A stretch of 64,000 nt of DNA from Neobacillus niacini (GTDB lineage Bacteria > Bacillota > Bacilli > Bacillales > Cytobacillaceae): assembly GCF_023715785.1 (NCBI RefSeq), contig NZ_JAMBOX010000013.1, forward strand, positions 100,395-164,394, written 5' to 3'. The notes beneath the pieces are model-generated. The model ran no database searches. It had not been told where the DNA came from and was given only the letters and a program-made list of their open reading frames with translations. This document shows positions 14,552-23,261 of this stretch, in pieces. Position 1 is the stretch's first letter. Every line of letters starts with the position of its first letter. The translations under genes were made by a program, and so were the position numbers.

Positions 14552-17539
14552 TTGAAAATTGTCTCGATGCATATATACGGTTATGGGCAATTAGAAAATA
14601 TCCAAATCGATAATTTAGCAGATTTTCAAGTTTTTTTTGGCGAGAACGAAGCTGGTAAATCGACCATTATGTCCTTTATTAACAGTGTTTTATTCGGGTT
14701 CCCGACAAAACAGCAGGCCGAGCTGCGTTATGAGCCAAAGCACAGCACGAAGTACGGGGGCAGTATCAGAATTTTTCATGAAGAGTTTGGGTTTGCTGTG
14801 ATTGAACGTGTTAAAGGCAAGGCCGCTGGCGATGTAAAAGTCAACTTGGACAATGGCACTTTTGGCGGCGAAGAGCTTTTAAAAAACCTGTTGGGGAATT
14901 TTGATAAAGGACTGTTCCAGGCCATTTACTCATTCAATATTCATGGGCTGCAAAATATTCATCAAATGAAGGGGGAAGAGTTGGGCAGATTTCTGTTTTC
15001 AGCTGGAACCTTGGGAACGGAACGGCTGGCAAAGGCAGAAGCAGAGCTTCAAAAGGAGCTCGATTCCCGGTTTAAGCCTGGCGGGAAAAAGCCTCCATTA
15101 AACGAAAAATTGCATGAGCTTCATGAAATCAATGGGGAATTAAAAAATGCCGCGGCAAAAGTGAAGGAATATGAACCGCTGATTGAAAAAAGAGAAAGGT
15201 TTCTCCAGGAATCGGAAAAAATCAATCAGGAGTTGGCAGATGTTCATCAACAATCGGAGAAATTAACCGAATGGAAACGAGTCCAATCGTTTGTAAAGGA
15301 AGAAAAGCTGACGCTAAATGAGCTTGAAGAACTGGGGCAGATCCAGTTTCCTGTCCGTGGCTTGGAAAGGCTGCAACAGCTAAATCAACTCATTCTTCCC
15401 CACAAGGCAGAACTAGTCAGCATGGAAGAAAGAATGAAAAAAGCAAAGCTTGATCTAGTTGAGCTTGAACCTGATGAATCACTCGCAAAAGACGAGCCTG
15501 TCATTGTGAATTTGCTTAATCAAATTCCTGTATTGGAACAATTAACCCTTGAAAAAGGTCAGTATGAACAAAAATTGGCACACTTGGAAAAAGAGCTTGC
15601 CGTCATTAACGAGAAACTCCATTTGCCGTTAAACGAAGAAGATATTCTAGCAATCAATACAAATATATATATGAAAAAACAGGTTGAAGACATTTCTAGA
15701 CGCGGTCAAAAGCTGTTGGAAACGAAGGCTGACCACGATCATTTGCTTCAAGAAGAAAAAAATGCGCTAGAACTAATGGAAAAGGAAGTACAGCTAACGT
15801 CTAGTCTGTGCCTGCCAAAACAAGAACGTGCACTTCTGGAGGAGCAGGTACAGGGAAATGATAAAAGAAGCCTTGAAGAAGAATTAAGGACCATTAGGGA
15901 CAAACGAGGTTTTTACCAGCATTCACTGGAATTGGAGCAGGCATCCAGAACAAGGATAAAGCAGCAATTTTTTACTATTGAGTTAATTCTAATTGGATTA
16001 ACCGTCTACGGTGCGCTTACAAAGCAATGGATTTTGATGTTTCTGGGCTTCGGGGCCTGTGTTGTTTTTGCTGTGTTTATGTTCCAGAACCTAAAAAATT
16101 CGAAACAAAAAGAAACCAATCGAAGGCTGGAGGATTTAAAAAAGCAAGAAACAAGAATAATCGAGAAACTCCAGTCGGCAGCAAATCTCGACATAGAAAT
16201 GGCTGAGGAAAAGTTAAAGCGAGACAACCTACGAATCGAGCAGCTGCAAGTTATGAAAGTAAAGCTCGAGCAGCAGCAAGCCCAACTTCAAAGAGCGATG
16301 GACAAATTAGAAATCTGGGAGCAGGAGTCTAACGACCATCGAAAAGCGCTGTTGATGATCGGTAACGAGCTGAAAATACCCGAATATATGGCTGCTTCGT
16401 TTTTGCTGGAGGCTTTCGGCCAAATCGAAAAGTTTAAAGAGATCTGCCGGGAGAAACATCAGCTCCTTGAAAAAATAGCGAACATCAATCAGCAACAAAA
16501 GCAGATTACGGACGAGCTAAAATACTATGAAAATCGCTATTTGTCTGAAAAAGGCCTGGATTTACATAAAACAGTCTATTTATTGAAGAAGAAGCTGGAG
16601 GAAGAACAGGAAAAACGGATTAAGCTTCGAGAAAGACGTGCAAAGTTTCTGGAAATGGAATCTGACCTGCAGCAAAAGAATAAAGAGCAAGAACAGCTGG
16701 AAGCTGAATATATCAAGTTGTTGGGTGAAGCGAATGTGGAAACTTCGCAGGAATTCTATGAACTTGGCGAAAAAGCGGAAAGACGGAGTGAGCTTTTGGA
16801 TAAGCTCGAGAGCCTTCAAGGAAGGCTTCAATTCTCCATCCTGTCAAAAGAAGAGTGTGAACATTACTTACACATTCATAATTGGGATGATTTAATTGAA
16901 GAGTGTCAGCAGCGTTCGCGGCAATTACAAGCTCGATTAAAGGAATTGCAAGAAGCCCAGGCCAAGGTCAAAGTTGAGATTGGGCTGCTTGAAGAAGGCG
17001 GGACCTATTCCGAAATCCTTCATCTCTACAAACAGAAAAAATTCGATCTGGAAGAGATGGCTAAAGAGTGGGCTATTTATTCACTGGCCCAACATATTCT
17101 TTTGGAGACAGTTGAAAAATACAAGAGTGAGCATTTGCCGCGAATGTTGGAGAAAGCAGAGGAATTTTTGGAGTTTCTTACAAGTGGAAACTACCAAAGA
17201 ATTCACCCTCATCCAATCGGGATCGGATTCCTAGTCGAAAGGAAGGATCATACCCTATTTGAAGCGAATGAATTAAGCCAGGCCACTACAGAACAACTTT
17301 ATGTTTCTATTAGATTGGCTTTGGCGATCACTTTATATGAAAAATATCAGTTTCCGATTATCATTGATGATGGCTTCGTTAATTTTGATGCTGCCAGAAC
17401 GCAAAGGGTCATTGAGCTGCTAAAAAGCTTGGGACAAAAGCAAATTTTATTTTTCACTTGTCATCAGCATTTACTGCCGTTATTTCCTAAGGAAAATATT
17501 ATTCAATTGGATAAAGGTGCTGTTCAGATAATTTCATAG
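14552..17539 (+). CDS. yhaN: SbcC/Rad50-like coiled-coil ATPase YhaN with a central membrane hairpin
   Basis: A 995-residue SMC-like ATPase. Walker A is GENEAGKSTIMSF near residue 34; the signature and Walker B lie in the last 90 residues (ELSQATTEQLYVSIRLALAI, then PIIIDDGFVNFD). Between are long heptad-rich coiled coils. Around residues 471-512 two hydrophobic stretches (IELILIGLTVYGAL and ILMFLGFGACVVFAVFMF) separated by TKQW replace the zinc-hook or hinge expected at the coil tip, suggesting membrane attachment. The TTG start follows AAGGGAGTGA. It is co-transcribed with the nuclease yhaO; together they probably form a DNA-end-processing complex (inference). Confidence 0.9.
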   Translation: MKIVSMHIYGYGQLENIQIDNLADFQVFFGENEAGKSTIMSFINSVLFGFPTKQQAELRYEPKHSTKYGGSIRIFHEEFGFAVIERVKGKAAGDVKVNLDNGTFGGEELLKNLLGNFDKGLFQAIYSFNIHGLQNIHQMKGEELGRFLFSAGTLGTERLAKAEAELQKELDSRFKPGGKKPPLNEKLHELHEINGELKNAAAKVKEYEPLIEKRERFLQESEKINQELADVHQQSEKLTEWKRVQSFVKEEKLTLNELEELGQIQFPVRGLERLQQLNQLILPHKAELVSMEERMKKAKLDLVELEPDESLAKDEPVIVNLLNQIPVLEQLTLEKGQYEQKLAHLEKELAVINEKLHLPLNEEDILAINTNIYMKKQVEDISRRGQKLLETKADHDHLLQEEKNALELMEKEVQLTSSLCLPKQERALLEEQVQGNDKRSLEEELRTIRDKRGFYQHSLELEQASRTRIKQQFFTIELILIGLTVYGALTKQWILMFLGFGACVVFAVFMFQNLKNSKQKETNRRLEDLKKQETRIIEKLQSAANLDIEMAEEKLKRDNLRIEQLQVMKVKLEQQQAQLQRAMDKLEIWEQESNDHRKALLMIGNELKIPEYMAASFLLEAFGQIEKFKEICREKHQLLEKIANINQQQKQITDELKYYENRYLSEKGLDLHKTVYLLKKKLEEEQEKRIKLRERRAKFLEMESDLQQKNKEQEQLEAEYIKLLGEANVETSQEFYELGEKAERRSELLDKLESLQGRLQFSILSKEECEHYLHIHNWDDLIEECQQRSRQLQARLKELQEAQAKVKVEIGLLEEGGTYSEILHLYKQKKFDLEEMAKEWAIYSLAQHILLETVEKYKSEHLPRMLEKAEEFLEFLTSGNYQRIHPHPIGIGFLVERKDHTLFEANELSQATTEQLYVSIRLALAITLYEKYQFPIIIDDGFVNFDAARTQRVIELLKSLGQKQILFFTCHQHLLPLFPKENIIQLDKGAVQIIS

Positions 17540-17591
17540 AATAAAAGTGGATTATGGTATACTTTAGCTAGAGGGAAGGAGCGTGGAGTGG

Positions 17592-18536
17592 TTGGCAAAA
17601 GGAATTTTGCATTATGAAGTCGGGGATCAGGTAGAATTATTCCTATTAATAAAAAATTCAACAAAAGGGATTGCCAGTAACGGGAAGCCGTTTTTGACCT
17701 TAATCCTACAGGACCAAAGCGGTGAAATTGAGGCAAAGCTTTGGGATGCAAATGAAGAGGATGAAAAAAATTATGCTCCACAATCGATTGTAAAAATCCT
17801 TGGGGATGTCCAGAATTATCGTGGCAAAAGCCAATTGAAAATCCGCCAGATTCGCAAGACCAATCCTGCTGATAGTGTAAAGCTGGAGGATTTCCTTGAG
17901 ACTGCGCCATTAAGCCAGGATCAGATGGTCAGCAAGATAACCCAATATATTTTTGATATGAAAAATCCGAACATCCAGCGGATTACCCGCCATTTGATCA
18001 AAAAACACCAAAAAGCGTTTCTTGAATATCCGGCAGCTACTAAAAATCATCATGAATTTGTCTCGGGACTTGCCTATCATGTTGTCAGCATGCTTGATTT
18101 AGCGAAGGCAATTGCCGATCTTTATCCGAGCCTTGATCGGGACCTGTTGTATGCGGGAGTCATTTTGCACGATATGGGCAAGGTTATGGAGCTGTCCGGC
18201 CCGATTTCAACAGTCTATACACTGGAGGGCAACTTGCTCGGTCATATCACCATCATGATTACTGAAATCGGCAAAGCGGCCGATGAGCTGGGAATTAAAG
18301 GAGAAGAAGTATTAATCCTTCAGCATTTGGTCCTTAGCCATCATGGAAAAGCTGAATGGGGCAGCCCAAAACCACCGCTTGTGAAAGAAGCGGAAATCCT
18401 TCATTATATAGACAATCTAGATGCAAAAATGAACATGCTCGATCGTGCTTTGGAAAGAGTCAAGCCTGGCGAATTTACCGAGCGCGTTTTCGCTTTGGAT
18501 AATCGTTCATTCTATAAACCTGTTTTTCACAAATAA
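17592..18536 (+). CDS. yhaM: 3'-5' exoribonuclease YhaM
   Basis: The TTG at 17592 gives [15 protein letters not shown] and 314 aa, exactly the B. subtilis YhaM length; a GTG 9 nt upstream lies too close to AAGGAG. An N-terminal OB-fold domain (about residues 15-90) precedes an HD domain with [17 protein letters not shown] and the later HHGKAEWGS histidines that bind metals. YhaM degrades RNA from the 3' end and trims mRNA tails in Gram-positive bacteria. It follows yhaN by about 50 bp and is closed by a terminator. Confidence 0.94.
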   Translation: MAKGILHYEVGDQVELFLLIKNSTKGIASNGKPFLTLILQDQSGEIEAKLWDANEEDEKNYAPQSIVKILGDVQNYRGKSQLKIRQIRKTNPADSVKLEDFLETAPLSQDQMVSKITQYIFDMKNPNIQRITRHLIKKHQKAFLEYPAATKNHHEFVSGLAYHVVSMLDLAKAIADLYPSLDRDLLYAGVILHDMGKVMELSGPISTVYTLEGNLLGHITIMITEIGKAADELGIKGEEVLILQHLVLSHHGKAEWGSPKPPLVKEAEILHYIDNLDAKMNMLDRALERVKPGEFTERVFALDNRSFYKPVFHK

Positions 18537-18561
18537 CCCGAGTTCCGGGTTATTTTTTTTT
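18532..18561 (+). terminator. Terminator after yhaM
   Basis: ATAACCC-GAGTTCC-GGGTTAT followed by T9; it begins within the stop codon region. Confidence 0.9.
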
Positions 18562-18622
18562 GCCAGTAAGCATAATTATGTAGTAAAAAAGTGGACAACC
18601 ACTTTGAAAGGAGCAAGCGAAA

Positions 18623-18814
18623 TTGACTATTCCTATTTGGGTTTATGCAGTAGTGGTTGGAATTATCCTCAGTGCGTTAATGGCCATCAAGACAGGAAGA
18701 GAAGAGCGTGAATTGGAAATGGAGGATATCGAGCGTGAGGGCGAGATTTACATGAAGCGCCTGGAGCGGGAAAAGGAAGCACGAAAGGGACACAGTCAAA
18801 GTGCAACAGAATAA
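18623..18814 (+). CDS. yhaL: YhaL-type small membrane protein
   Basis: A 63-residue protein with one N-terminal membrane segment (IPIWVYAVVVGIILSALMAI) and a highly charged cytoplasmic tail rich in Glu, Arg and Lys. It corresponds to B. subtilis YhaL (about 70 aa), which is annotated as a sporulation protein. The TTG start has AAAGGAG 8-9 nt upstream. It is convergent with prsA, and both share a bidirectional terminator. Confidence 0.82.
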   Translation: MTIPIWVYAVVVGIILSALMAIKTGREERELEMEDIEREGEIYMKRLEREKEARKGHSQSATE

Positions 18815-18819
18815 ATAGA

Positions 18820-18851
18820 AGAGCGGAAGCCTAAGGCGCTTCCGCTTTTCT
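18820..18851. terminator. Bidirectional terminator between yhaL and prsA
   Basis: AGCGGAAGC and GCTTCCGCT form a 9-bp stem with TTTTCTT on the plus side. Confidence 0.85.
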
Positions 18852-18853
18852 TA

Positions 18854-19720
18854 TTAATGGGCAGCTGTTCCGAGATTAAGGGCGTCTTTCAAGTCTTTGT
18901 CCTTGATTTTTACATCCGCTTCTTTCAGTTCCTTCTGCATAACTTCATTGATTTTCTCACTTGTTAGTTGTGTAGATTTAAATTCTTTTTCAAGATCTTT
19001 TTTTACTTTATCAAAAGAAGCATTTTCTCTTGTTTCAGTGACTTCAATAATATGGTATCCAAATTGGCTTTTCACTGGTGCACTAATTTCATTAGCTTTC
19101 AGTGCAAATGCAGCTTTTAGAAAGTCCTCATCCATTTGCGCATCAGGGCCAAACCATCCAAGGTCTCCGCCAGCAGCTTTTGCAGCTTGGTCCGTAGAGT
19201 AAGTATTGCTTACGTCTTCAAACTTTTCCCCGGCATCCAGCTTTGCTTTCACTTCGTTTGCAGTTGCTTCATCTTCAACAAGTATGTGGCGGGCTTTGAT
19301 CTGTTTTTTATAGGTGTTTTCGAAGTAATCTTTTAATTCTTTATCAGACACCTTAATATTTTCCATCGCAGCTTTTTCTTGAAGCATGCCAAGTTTCATT
19401 GTTTTCTTCAAGTCTGCTTCACTTTTGTAGCCATATTGCTGAAGTGTCATTTCAAAGTTCGCACCAAGGTCAGCTTTTAATTGCTCGATTTTTTCGTCCA
19501 ATTCTTTGTCTGTCACTTTATATTTTTTGGACAGAACCTTTTCATAAACGAGCTGTTGCAGTGCTTGCTCCCCGAATTTATCCTTCATGACATTATAAAG
19601 CTCTTCTTGGCTTACATCACCTGCTTTAGTCTCTGCGACTTTTTCAGAACTTGCCCCATTACATGCACTTAATCCAAGAACCCCACCGGCAATTGTGAGG
19701 GCTAATATCCATTTTTTCAT
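18854..19720 (-). CDS. prsA: Foldase lipoprotein PrsA (parvulin peptidyl-prolyl isomerase)
   Basis: A 288-residue lipoprotein. The signal peptide ends in the lipobox LSAC, so Cys20 would be lipidated and anchored on the outer face of the membrane. A central parvulin domain spans about residues 135-230 (ARHILVEDEATANEVKAKL, GGDLGWFG, FGYHIIEV), flanked by charged helical chaperone domains. PrsA folds secreted proteins after translocation. The length matches B. subtilis PrsA (292 aa). The regulator gene scoC lies 1.2 kb away on the same strand; Hpr/ScoC is known to repress secreted proteases. Confidence 0.95.
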   Translation of the reverse strand: MKKWILALTIAGGVLGLSACNGASSEKVAETKAGDVSQEELYNVMKDKFGEQALQQLVYEKVLSKKYKVTDKELDEKIEQLKADLGANFEMTLQQYGYKSEADLKKTMKLGMLQEKAAMENIKVSDKELKDYFENTYKKQIKARHILVEDEATANEVKAKLDAGEKFEDVSNTYSTDQAAKAAGGDLGWFGPDAQMDEDFLKAAFALKANEISAPVKSQFGYHIIEVTETRENASFDKVKKDLEKEFKSTQLTSEKINEVMQKELKEADVKIKDKDLKDALNLGTAAH

Positions 19721-19921
19721 GATTTTTCTCTCCTAAACAGTAAATTCTTTTGGGCTTTTGTCCACATCCTCTACTATAACATAAATGGGAACGGCTGCAA
19801 AAATATATTCATTTTTTTGCCTTAATTGAAATATACACCATGTCTTGGGTAGACTTTCCCGAAAAATGAGGCAAGGGCCTAGTCGAAATGAATATCGAAT
19901 GAATAGTATATCGTAGCAATA

Positions 19922-19982
19922 AATGAAAACTAGCTATGGACGATTCCGTTAGGACGGTTCATGAGGCTGGTTGAATTTATGC
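19922..19982 (+). other. Conserved intergenic element, copy 1 (upstream of yjcZ-type gene)
   Basis: Contains CCGTTAGGACG (19946-19956), GAGGC (19963-19967) and GTTGAATTTAT (19970-19980) in the same order and nearly the same spacing as the element at 55450-55510. The upstream parts also align (ATGAAAACTAGC against ATGGAAACTCGC). It may be a structured RNA leader or a dispersed repeat; I could not assign it to a known riboswitch class. The rest of the 289 bp between prsA and the small gene shows only the AT-rich prsA promoter side. Confidence 0.55.
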
Positions 19983-20009
19983 GTTATGACAATAAAGGAG
20001 GTAAAGAGC

Positions 20010-20102
20010 ATGTCAGGAGGAGCAGGTTACGGAGCAGGCTTTGCGTTAATCGTAGTTCTTTTCATCCTATTGGTTATCGTTGGGGCATCTTGGATTTGGT
20101 AA
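20010..20102 (+). CDS. YjcZ-family small sporulation protein
   Basis: A 30-residue peptide, MSGGAGYGAGFALIVVLFIL followed by a hydrophobic end with GASWIW. A glycine-rich head followed by one membrane segment is typical of the YjcZ family of tiny sporulation proteins, which occur in many copies in Bacillus genomes. AAAGGAGG lies 8-9 nt before the ATG. It is a monocistronic unit closed by a strong terminator 12 bp later. The exact role is unknown. Confidence 0.85.
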   Translation: MSGGAGYGAGFALIVVLFILLVIVGASWIW

Positions 20103-20113
20103 TGAGGCAATAG

Positions 20114-20148
20114 GAAAAGCGATGAGAATACACTCATCGCTTGTTTTT
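20114..20148 (+). terminator. Terminator after yjcZ-type gene
   Basis: AAGCGATGAG and CTCATCGCTT form a 10-bp stem followed by G and T8. Confidence 0.9.
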
Positions 20149-20161
20149 TTTGCATGTTCTA

Positions 20162-20341
20162 CTATGTATACAGGATTTCCACATACGAAGAAACCAGCAG
20201 AATGGTGACCAGTACGTTAATAGTCCGAAAAACTTTGTGCTGACGGTCTTCAGGTATTTCTTTTTGGATGCAAAGGGTGGTCGTCATTTTATTGACATAA
20301 AATAAGATAAAAACGGCCAAGACAATAAAAATGGAGATCAT
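20162..20341 (-). CDS. Small two-segment membrane protein, unknown
   Basis: About 59 residues with two predicted membrane segments (SIFIVLAVFILFYV and TINVLVTILLVSSYVEIL) joined by a charged loop (QKEIPEDRQHKVFR). AAGGAGGG lies 9 nt before the ATG at 20341; the GTG immediately upstream at 20344 is an alternative start. I do not recognise a named family. It sits convergently to the yjcZ-type gene and divergently from yhaI. The strong ribosome site and hydrophobic pattern support a real gene. Confidence 0.7.
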   Translation of the reverse strand: MISIFIVLAVFILFYVNKMTTTLCIQKEIPEDRQHKVFRTINVLVTILLVSSYVEILYT

Positions 20342-20561
20342 CACTGATTCCCTCCTTATGGTTAATACTGCGCTTTTCTCTTTACAATATCAAAAATTGC
20401 CTCAAAAAGATAGTGATATAGATTGGATGAATGGCAGATTATTTTTTTGCACGCGCATCTCGATTCTTCATTTTTTGCTATTCCAGACAAAAGGTTTACC
20501 CTTGCCGGAAATGGGTGAATAATAAACATATAAAGATTTACAATGGAATGAGGATTTCAAT

Positions 20562-20900
20562 ATGCAGGAATATGAACGGCTAAAAGCAAGGGTGGATTTA
20601 CTCCAATATCATCAAAAGTTGTTATTGGAGCTGGTGGATAACCCTAAGCTTCCATTTTATCGATTAGTGATCGAGTCCGGGATAACCGAAACTGAAATCA
20701 CCAATTTTTATACTTTATGTGATAAGTTGAGCAAAAAAATGGCAGAACAAAAAGCGGAAGGATATGTGAACTTTCATCCGCTTTTCGAAAAGCTATTATT
20801 TTCCATGCCGGCAAGTCTGGATGCAAGTAAGGTTGTAAAGGCCTGCTTAGATCAAGATTTATACAGGCCCTTGTTTATAGAGTTCGCCAAATACATTTAA
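20562..20900 (+). CDS. yhaI: YhaI-like protein (DUF1878)
   Basis: A 112-residue helical protein resembling B. subtilis YhaI (113 aa), including the pattern [17 protein letters not shown] and a mid-segment [19 protein letters not shown]. The family is known only as DUF1878. It converges on scoC with a 4-bp overlap of the coding ends. No signal peptide or membrane segment. The ribosome site is modest (GAGGA about 10 nt upstream). Confidence 0.8.
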   Translation: MQEYERLKARVDLLQYHQKLLLELVDNPKLPFYRLVIESGITETEITNFYTLCDKLSKKMAEQKAEGYVNFHPLFEKLLFSMPASLDASKVVKACLDQDLYRPLFIEFAKYI

Positions 20901-21484
20901 CAACTATAGGCCAGTTCATGTTCTTCAGTGCTTTCCGCTTTTTTAAGCCTGCCATTTTCTTCGATAAATTTGGTTTCAATATTATGGAAGGAACGCTCGA
21001 AAATTTCCATGAAATCATCGCCATAAATGTTGCGAATGATGGCCATTATTTCAATAATATCCGGAAACTTGCCATACAAGGCCCTTAACGGCAATGCGCC
21101 AGTGAATGCAGCATTTCCATCCGGGTGATAGGTTTCCATTGATTTTAGGAGAAGGTCCTCGCCTTCCTTAGTCAACTGGATGTAAGTATTGCGCTTATCA
21201 TTTTCTTTTTTTGAAAACTTCAACAAACCTCTCTCTTCTAACTTTTTCGAAAAATTAAAAGCGGTTGAGACGTGCATTACCCCAAATTTTGCAACATCAG
21301 AGATCGAAGCACCATTTAAATGATAGGCAATCCAAAGAATATGGTGTTCATTAATATTTAAATCATACGGTTTAATCCATTGCTGCCAGTCTTTCTCAAT
21401 TGACTTCCATAACGCTTTACTAAGTTGGGCAATTCTTTGACTAAAAAGCATCGCTTCCTTCATTGAATATTCTTTCTCTGTCAT
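20897..21484 (-). CDS. scoC: MarR-family transition-state regulator ScoC (Hpr)
   Basis: Around 195 residues with a MarR-type winged helix ([21 protein letters not shown] as recognition region, then the wing [11 protein letters not shown]). The segment [20 protein letters not shown] is nearly identical to B. subtilis Hpr. ScoC represses protease, peptide-transport and sporulation genes during the transition to stationary phase. I chose ATG 21484, with AGGTG and GGGG upstream; 21490 (ATG) and 21496 (GTG) are alternatives. The C-terminus is shorter and less acidic than in B. subtilis. The 295 bp upstream are very AT-rich and contain no gene. Confidence 0.92.
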   Translation of the reverse strand: MTEKEYSMKEAMLFSQRIAQLSKALWKSIEKDWQQWIKPYDLNINEHHILWIAYHLNGASISDVAKFGVMHVSTAFNFSKKLEERGLLKFSKKENDKRNTYIQLTKEGEDLLLKSMETYHPDGNAAFTGALPLRALYGKFPDIIEIMAIIRNIYGDDFMEIFERSFHNIETKFIEENGRLKKAESTEEHELAYSC

Positions 21485-21779
21485 CCCCATTTTCACCTAC
21501 TTTATTATTACTCTACTATCATTATGCCAATAAAATAAAAATTAATAAAGAAAAAATTCACAAAATTTTAGAAATTGTAATACTTATATTTTAATTTTTA
21601 ATATAATTCGGTTTTATTTTCATTATTCCTGCTAGAAATTGGCAACTTTTTAGAAAAATAATAGATAAAAAGATTTCCTCAAATAGTTTAGCCTATCCGT
21701 CTCATAGGAATGGACGATAAAACATATAATTAGTTACAACATCATTCAAAATATTGAATCCTATCAGGGGGACAACAAA

Positions 21780-21971
21780 ATGAAGAGTGCTGCTGTGATC
21801 TTTTTTATTTTATGTGCCATTTCGTTTTTGGGTGCCGGTAAATATTTTATGGACTTGCAAAGACCTGGTGTTTATCCACCGAAGCAGGTGTTAAAGAAAC
21901 GGGCTGGAACTTTGGCTGCAGGTGGAGGGGTCTGTTTGTTGATAGGGTTCCTTTTATCTTTCTTTCGATAG
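21780..21971 (+). CDS. Small two-segment membrane protein, unknown
   Basis: A 63-residue protein with an N-terminal membrane segment (SAAVIFFILCAISFLGA), a short proline-containing loop (DLQRPGVYPPKQVLKKR) and a second segment (AGGGVCLLIGFLLSFF). CAGGGGG lies 8 nt before the ATG, and a bidirectional terminator follows. I do not recognise the family; it lies where B. subtilis has yhaH but is not similar to that YtxH-type protein. Confidence 0.7.
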   Translation: MKSAAVIFFILCAISFLGAGKYFMDLQRPGVYPPKQVLKKRAGTLAAGGGVCLLIGFLLSFFR

Positions 21972-21983
21972 AATAGCAAATTT

Positions 21984-22016
21984 AAGAAAAGAACCCGGGT
22001 GGGTTCTTTTCTTTGT
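21984..22016. terminator. Bidirectional terminator
   Basis: AAGAAAAGAACCC and GGGTTCTTTTCTT form a 13-bp stem serving the 63-aa gene and, on the other strand, trpP. Confidence 0.88.
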
Positions 22017-22031
22017 CTGATCATCCCGTCA

Positions 22032-22559
22032 TTATTTTTGAATGACGGCATTTGATGACGATAAGTTTGTTCGTTTAAAAATAGATTGAGCAATTGGATA
22101 CAAAATAACCATTACTACAGTATTAATGGCGGTAGCCGGTAAAACTGCAACTCCAAACAGAGCAGCAAACGGGCCTGGTAAGCCTACGATTAAGTAGGCA
22201 GAACCTAAAAACACCGTACCAGAAACGAGTGTGCCAATCGCAGTCAATACGCCAACACTTACAATGTTAGTTCGGTACTTTTTGAGTGCCAAAAACAAAC
22301 CGAAAAAGACCAATGCAGTGATAGGCTTATCAATGATATTTGGAATTTGGCCGCCAGGGAACCCGGTTGTTAATGCAGTTAATACACCGGTAACAATCGA
22401 TAACAGGATGACGCTTTTGATTTCAGGAATAAGAATAATTCCCAAAAACATCATCGCCAGCATCATATCCGGCTTAATCGGGAAAGCCGGCATTACCGCA
22501 TGGAGGACAACTCCAATTCCCGCTAATAGTGCTAAGATAGTCAGTTTTTTCGTATTCAT
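22032..22559 (-). CDS. trpP: Tryptophan transporter TrpP
   Basis: A 175-residue integral membrane protein with about five segments. The signature MLAMMFLGIILIPEIKSVIL and TGFPGGQIPNIIDKPITAL match the TrpP/YhaG family (172 aa in B. subtilis), which imports tryptophan. In B. subtilis its translation is blocked by TRAP bound to GAG/UAG repeats over the ribosome site, and the leader here is also rich in such triplets. Confidence 0.9.
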   Translation of the reverse strand: MNTKKLTILALLAGIGVVLHAVMPAFPIKPDMMLAMMFLGIILIPEIKSVILLSIVTGVLTALTTGFPGGQIPNIIDKPITALVFFGLFLALKKYRTNIVSVGVLTAIGTLVSGTVFLGSAYLIVGLPGPFAALFGVAVLPATAINTVVMVILYPIAQSIFKRTNLSSSNAVIQK

Positions 22560-22602
22560 TTCTCATCTCTCCTCTGCTTTTCTAAGCTATTTATCCCTCC
22601 CG
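22558..22602 (-). promoter_or_regulatory. Possible TRAP-binding leader of trpP
   Basis: Reading the minus strand, the 40 nt before the ATG contain TAG, TAG and then several GAG triplets overlapping the Shine-Dalgarno site (GCAGAGGAGAGATGAGAA). Spacing is less regular than the 2-3 nt ideal. The analogy is with B. subtilis trpP. Confidence 0.45.
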
Positions 22603-22685
22603 CAGTGCGCTCATTGCCTGCAGCGAAGAATTTACAAACATTATAACATAATAGTATCCTATAAATAAAGATATAATTTTCAGAC

Positions 22686-22716
22686 AATTAGCACCTTATT
22701 TTATGAAAGGTGCTTG
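22686..22716 (-). terminator. Terminator overlapping the end of hit
   Basis: On the minus strand AGCACCTT pairs with AAGGTGCT, followed by AATT; the stem overlaps the hit stop codon. The T tract is short. Confidence 0.55.
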
Positions 22717-23123
22717 GAAATGTTGGAGGCAATATCCCGGAGCATTTCTGGCGTGTAGTCGCTTTGATTATTTTTCCAAACTGCCCCGAATCCGTCACCT
22801 GTCCCGTATCGAGGGATTAAATGCAGATGGAAATGGAACACCGATTGGCCGGCTTTTTCCCCATTATTATTAACTGAATTTAAACCGACTGGTTCAAATT
22901 CCGTTTTTAACGCATTGGCGATGGCAGGAACGACTTCATAAAGATTCCTGGCGATTTCGGGTGTCAATTCATAGATGTTTTCTTTATGTACTTTCGGGAT
23001 TACCAGCGTATGTCCTTTTGTTACCTGGCTAATGTCGAGAAACGCTAAAACGTGTTCATTTTCAAAAACTTTGGCGGATGGAATTTCCCCATTGACAATT
23101 TTACAAAAAATACAATTACTCAT
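22701..23123 (-). CDS. hit: HIT-family nucleotide-binding hydrolase Hit
   Basis: A 140-residue histidine-triad protein. The triad HFHLHLIPR lies near residue 98, and the N-terminus has the CxxC metal pair in SNCIFCKIV. HIT proteins hydrolyse nucleotide phosphoramidates or dinucleotide polyphosphates. The position between trpP and ecsA equals that in B. subtilis. The start has an AAAGG about 15 nt upstream, rather far. Confidence 0.93.
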   Translation of the reverse strand: MSNCIFCKIVNGEIPSAKVFENEHVLAFLDISQVTKGHTLVIPKVHKENIYELTPEIARNLYEVVPAIANALKTEFEPVGLNSVNNNGEKAGQSVFHFHLHLIPRYGTGDGFGAVWKNNQSDYTPEMLRDIASNISKHLS

Positions 23124-23261
23124 TTACTCATGCCACAACCTTTCTTCGTTTTGTTTGTATATTTTACCATACAAGGACAGAAAAAGAAAAAGGCAGGATT
23201 CGCATGGAATCCCGCCTTCTCGAAGGGGAAACTGCTTCAATTTTGACGTTCATTAGGAGTG

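Noticed and set aside
17524..17910. 128-aa minus-strand reading frame opposite yhaM
   Set aside because: It is antisense to the conserved YhaM OB-fold region and shows no protein-like features.
23052..23246. 64-aa plus-strand frame near the hit start
   Set aside because: Antisense to hit and its promoter; no ribosome site and low-complexity basic end.
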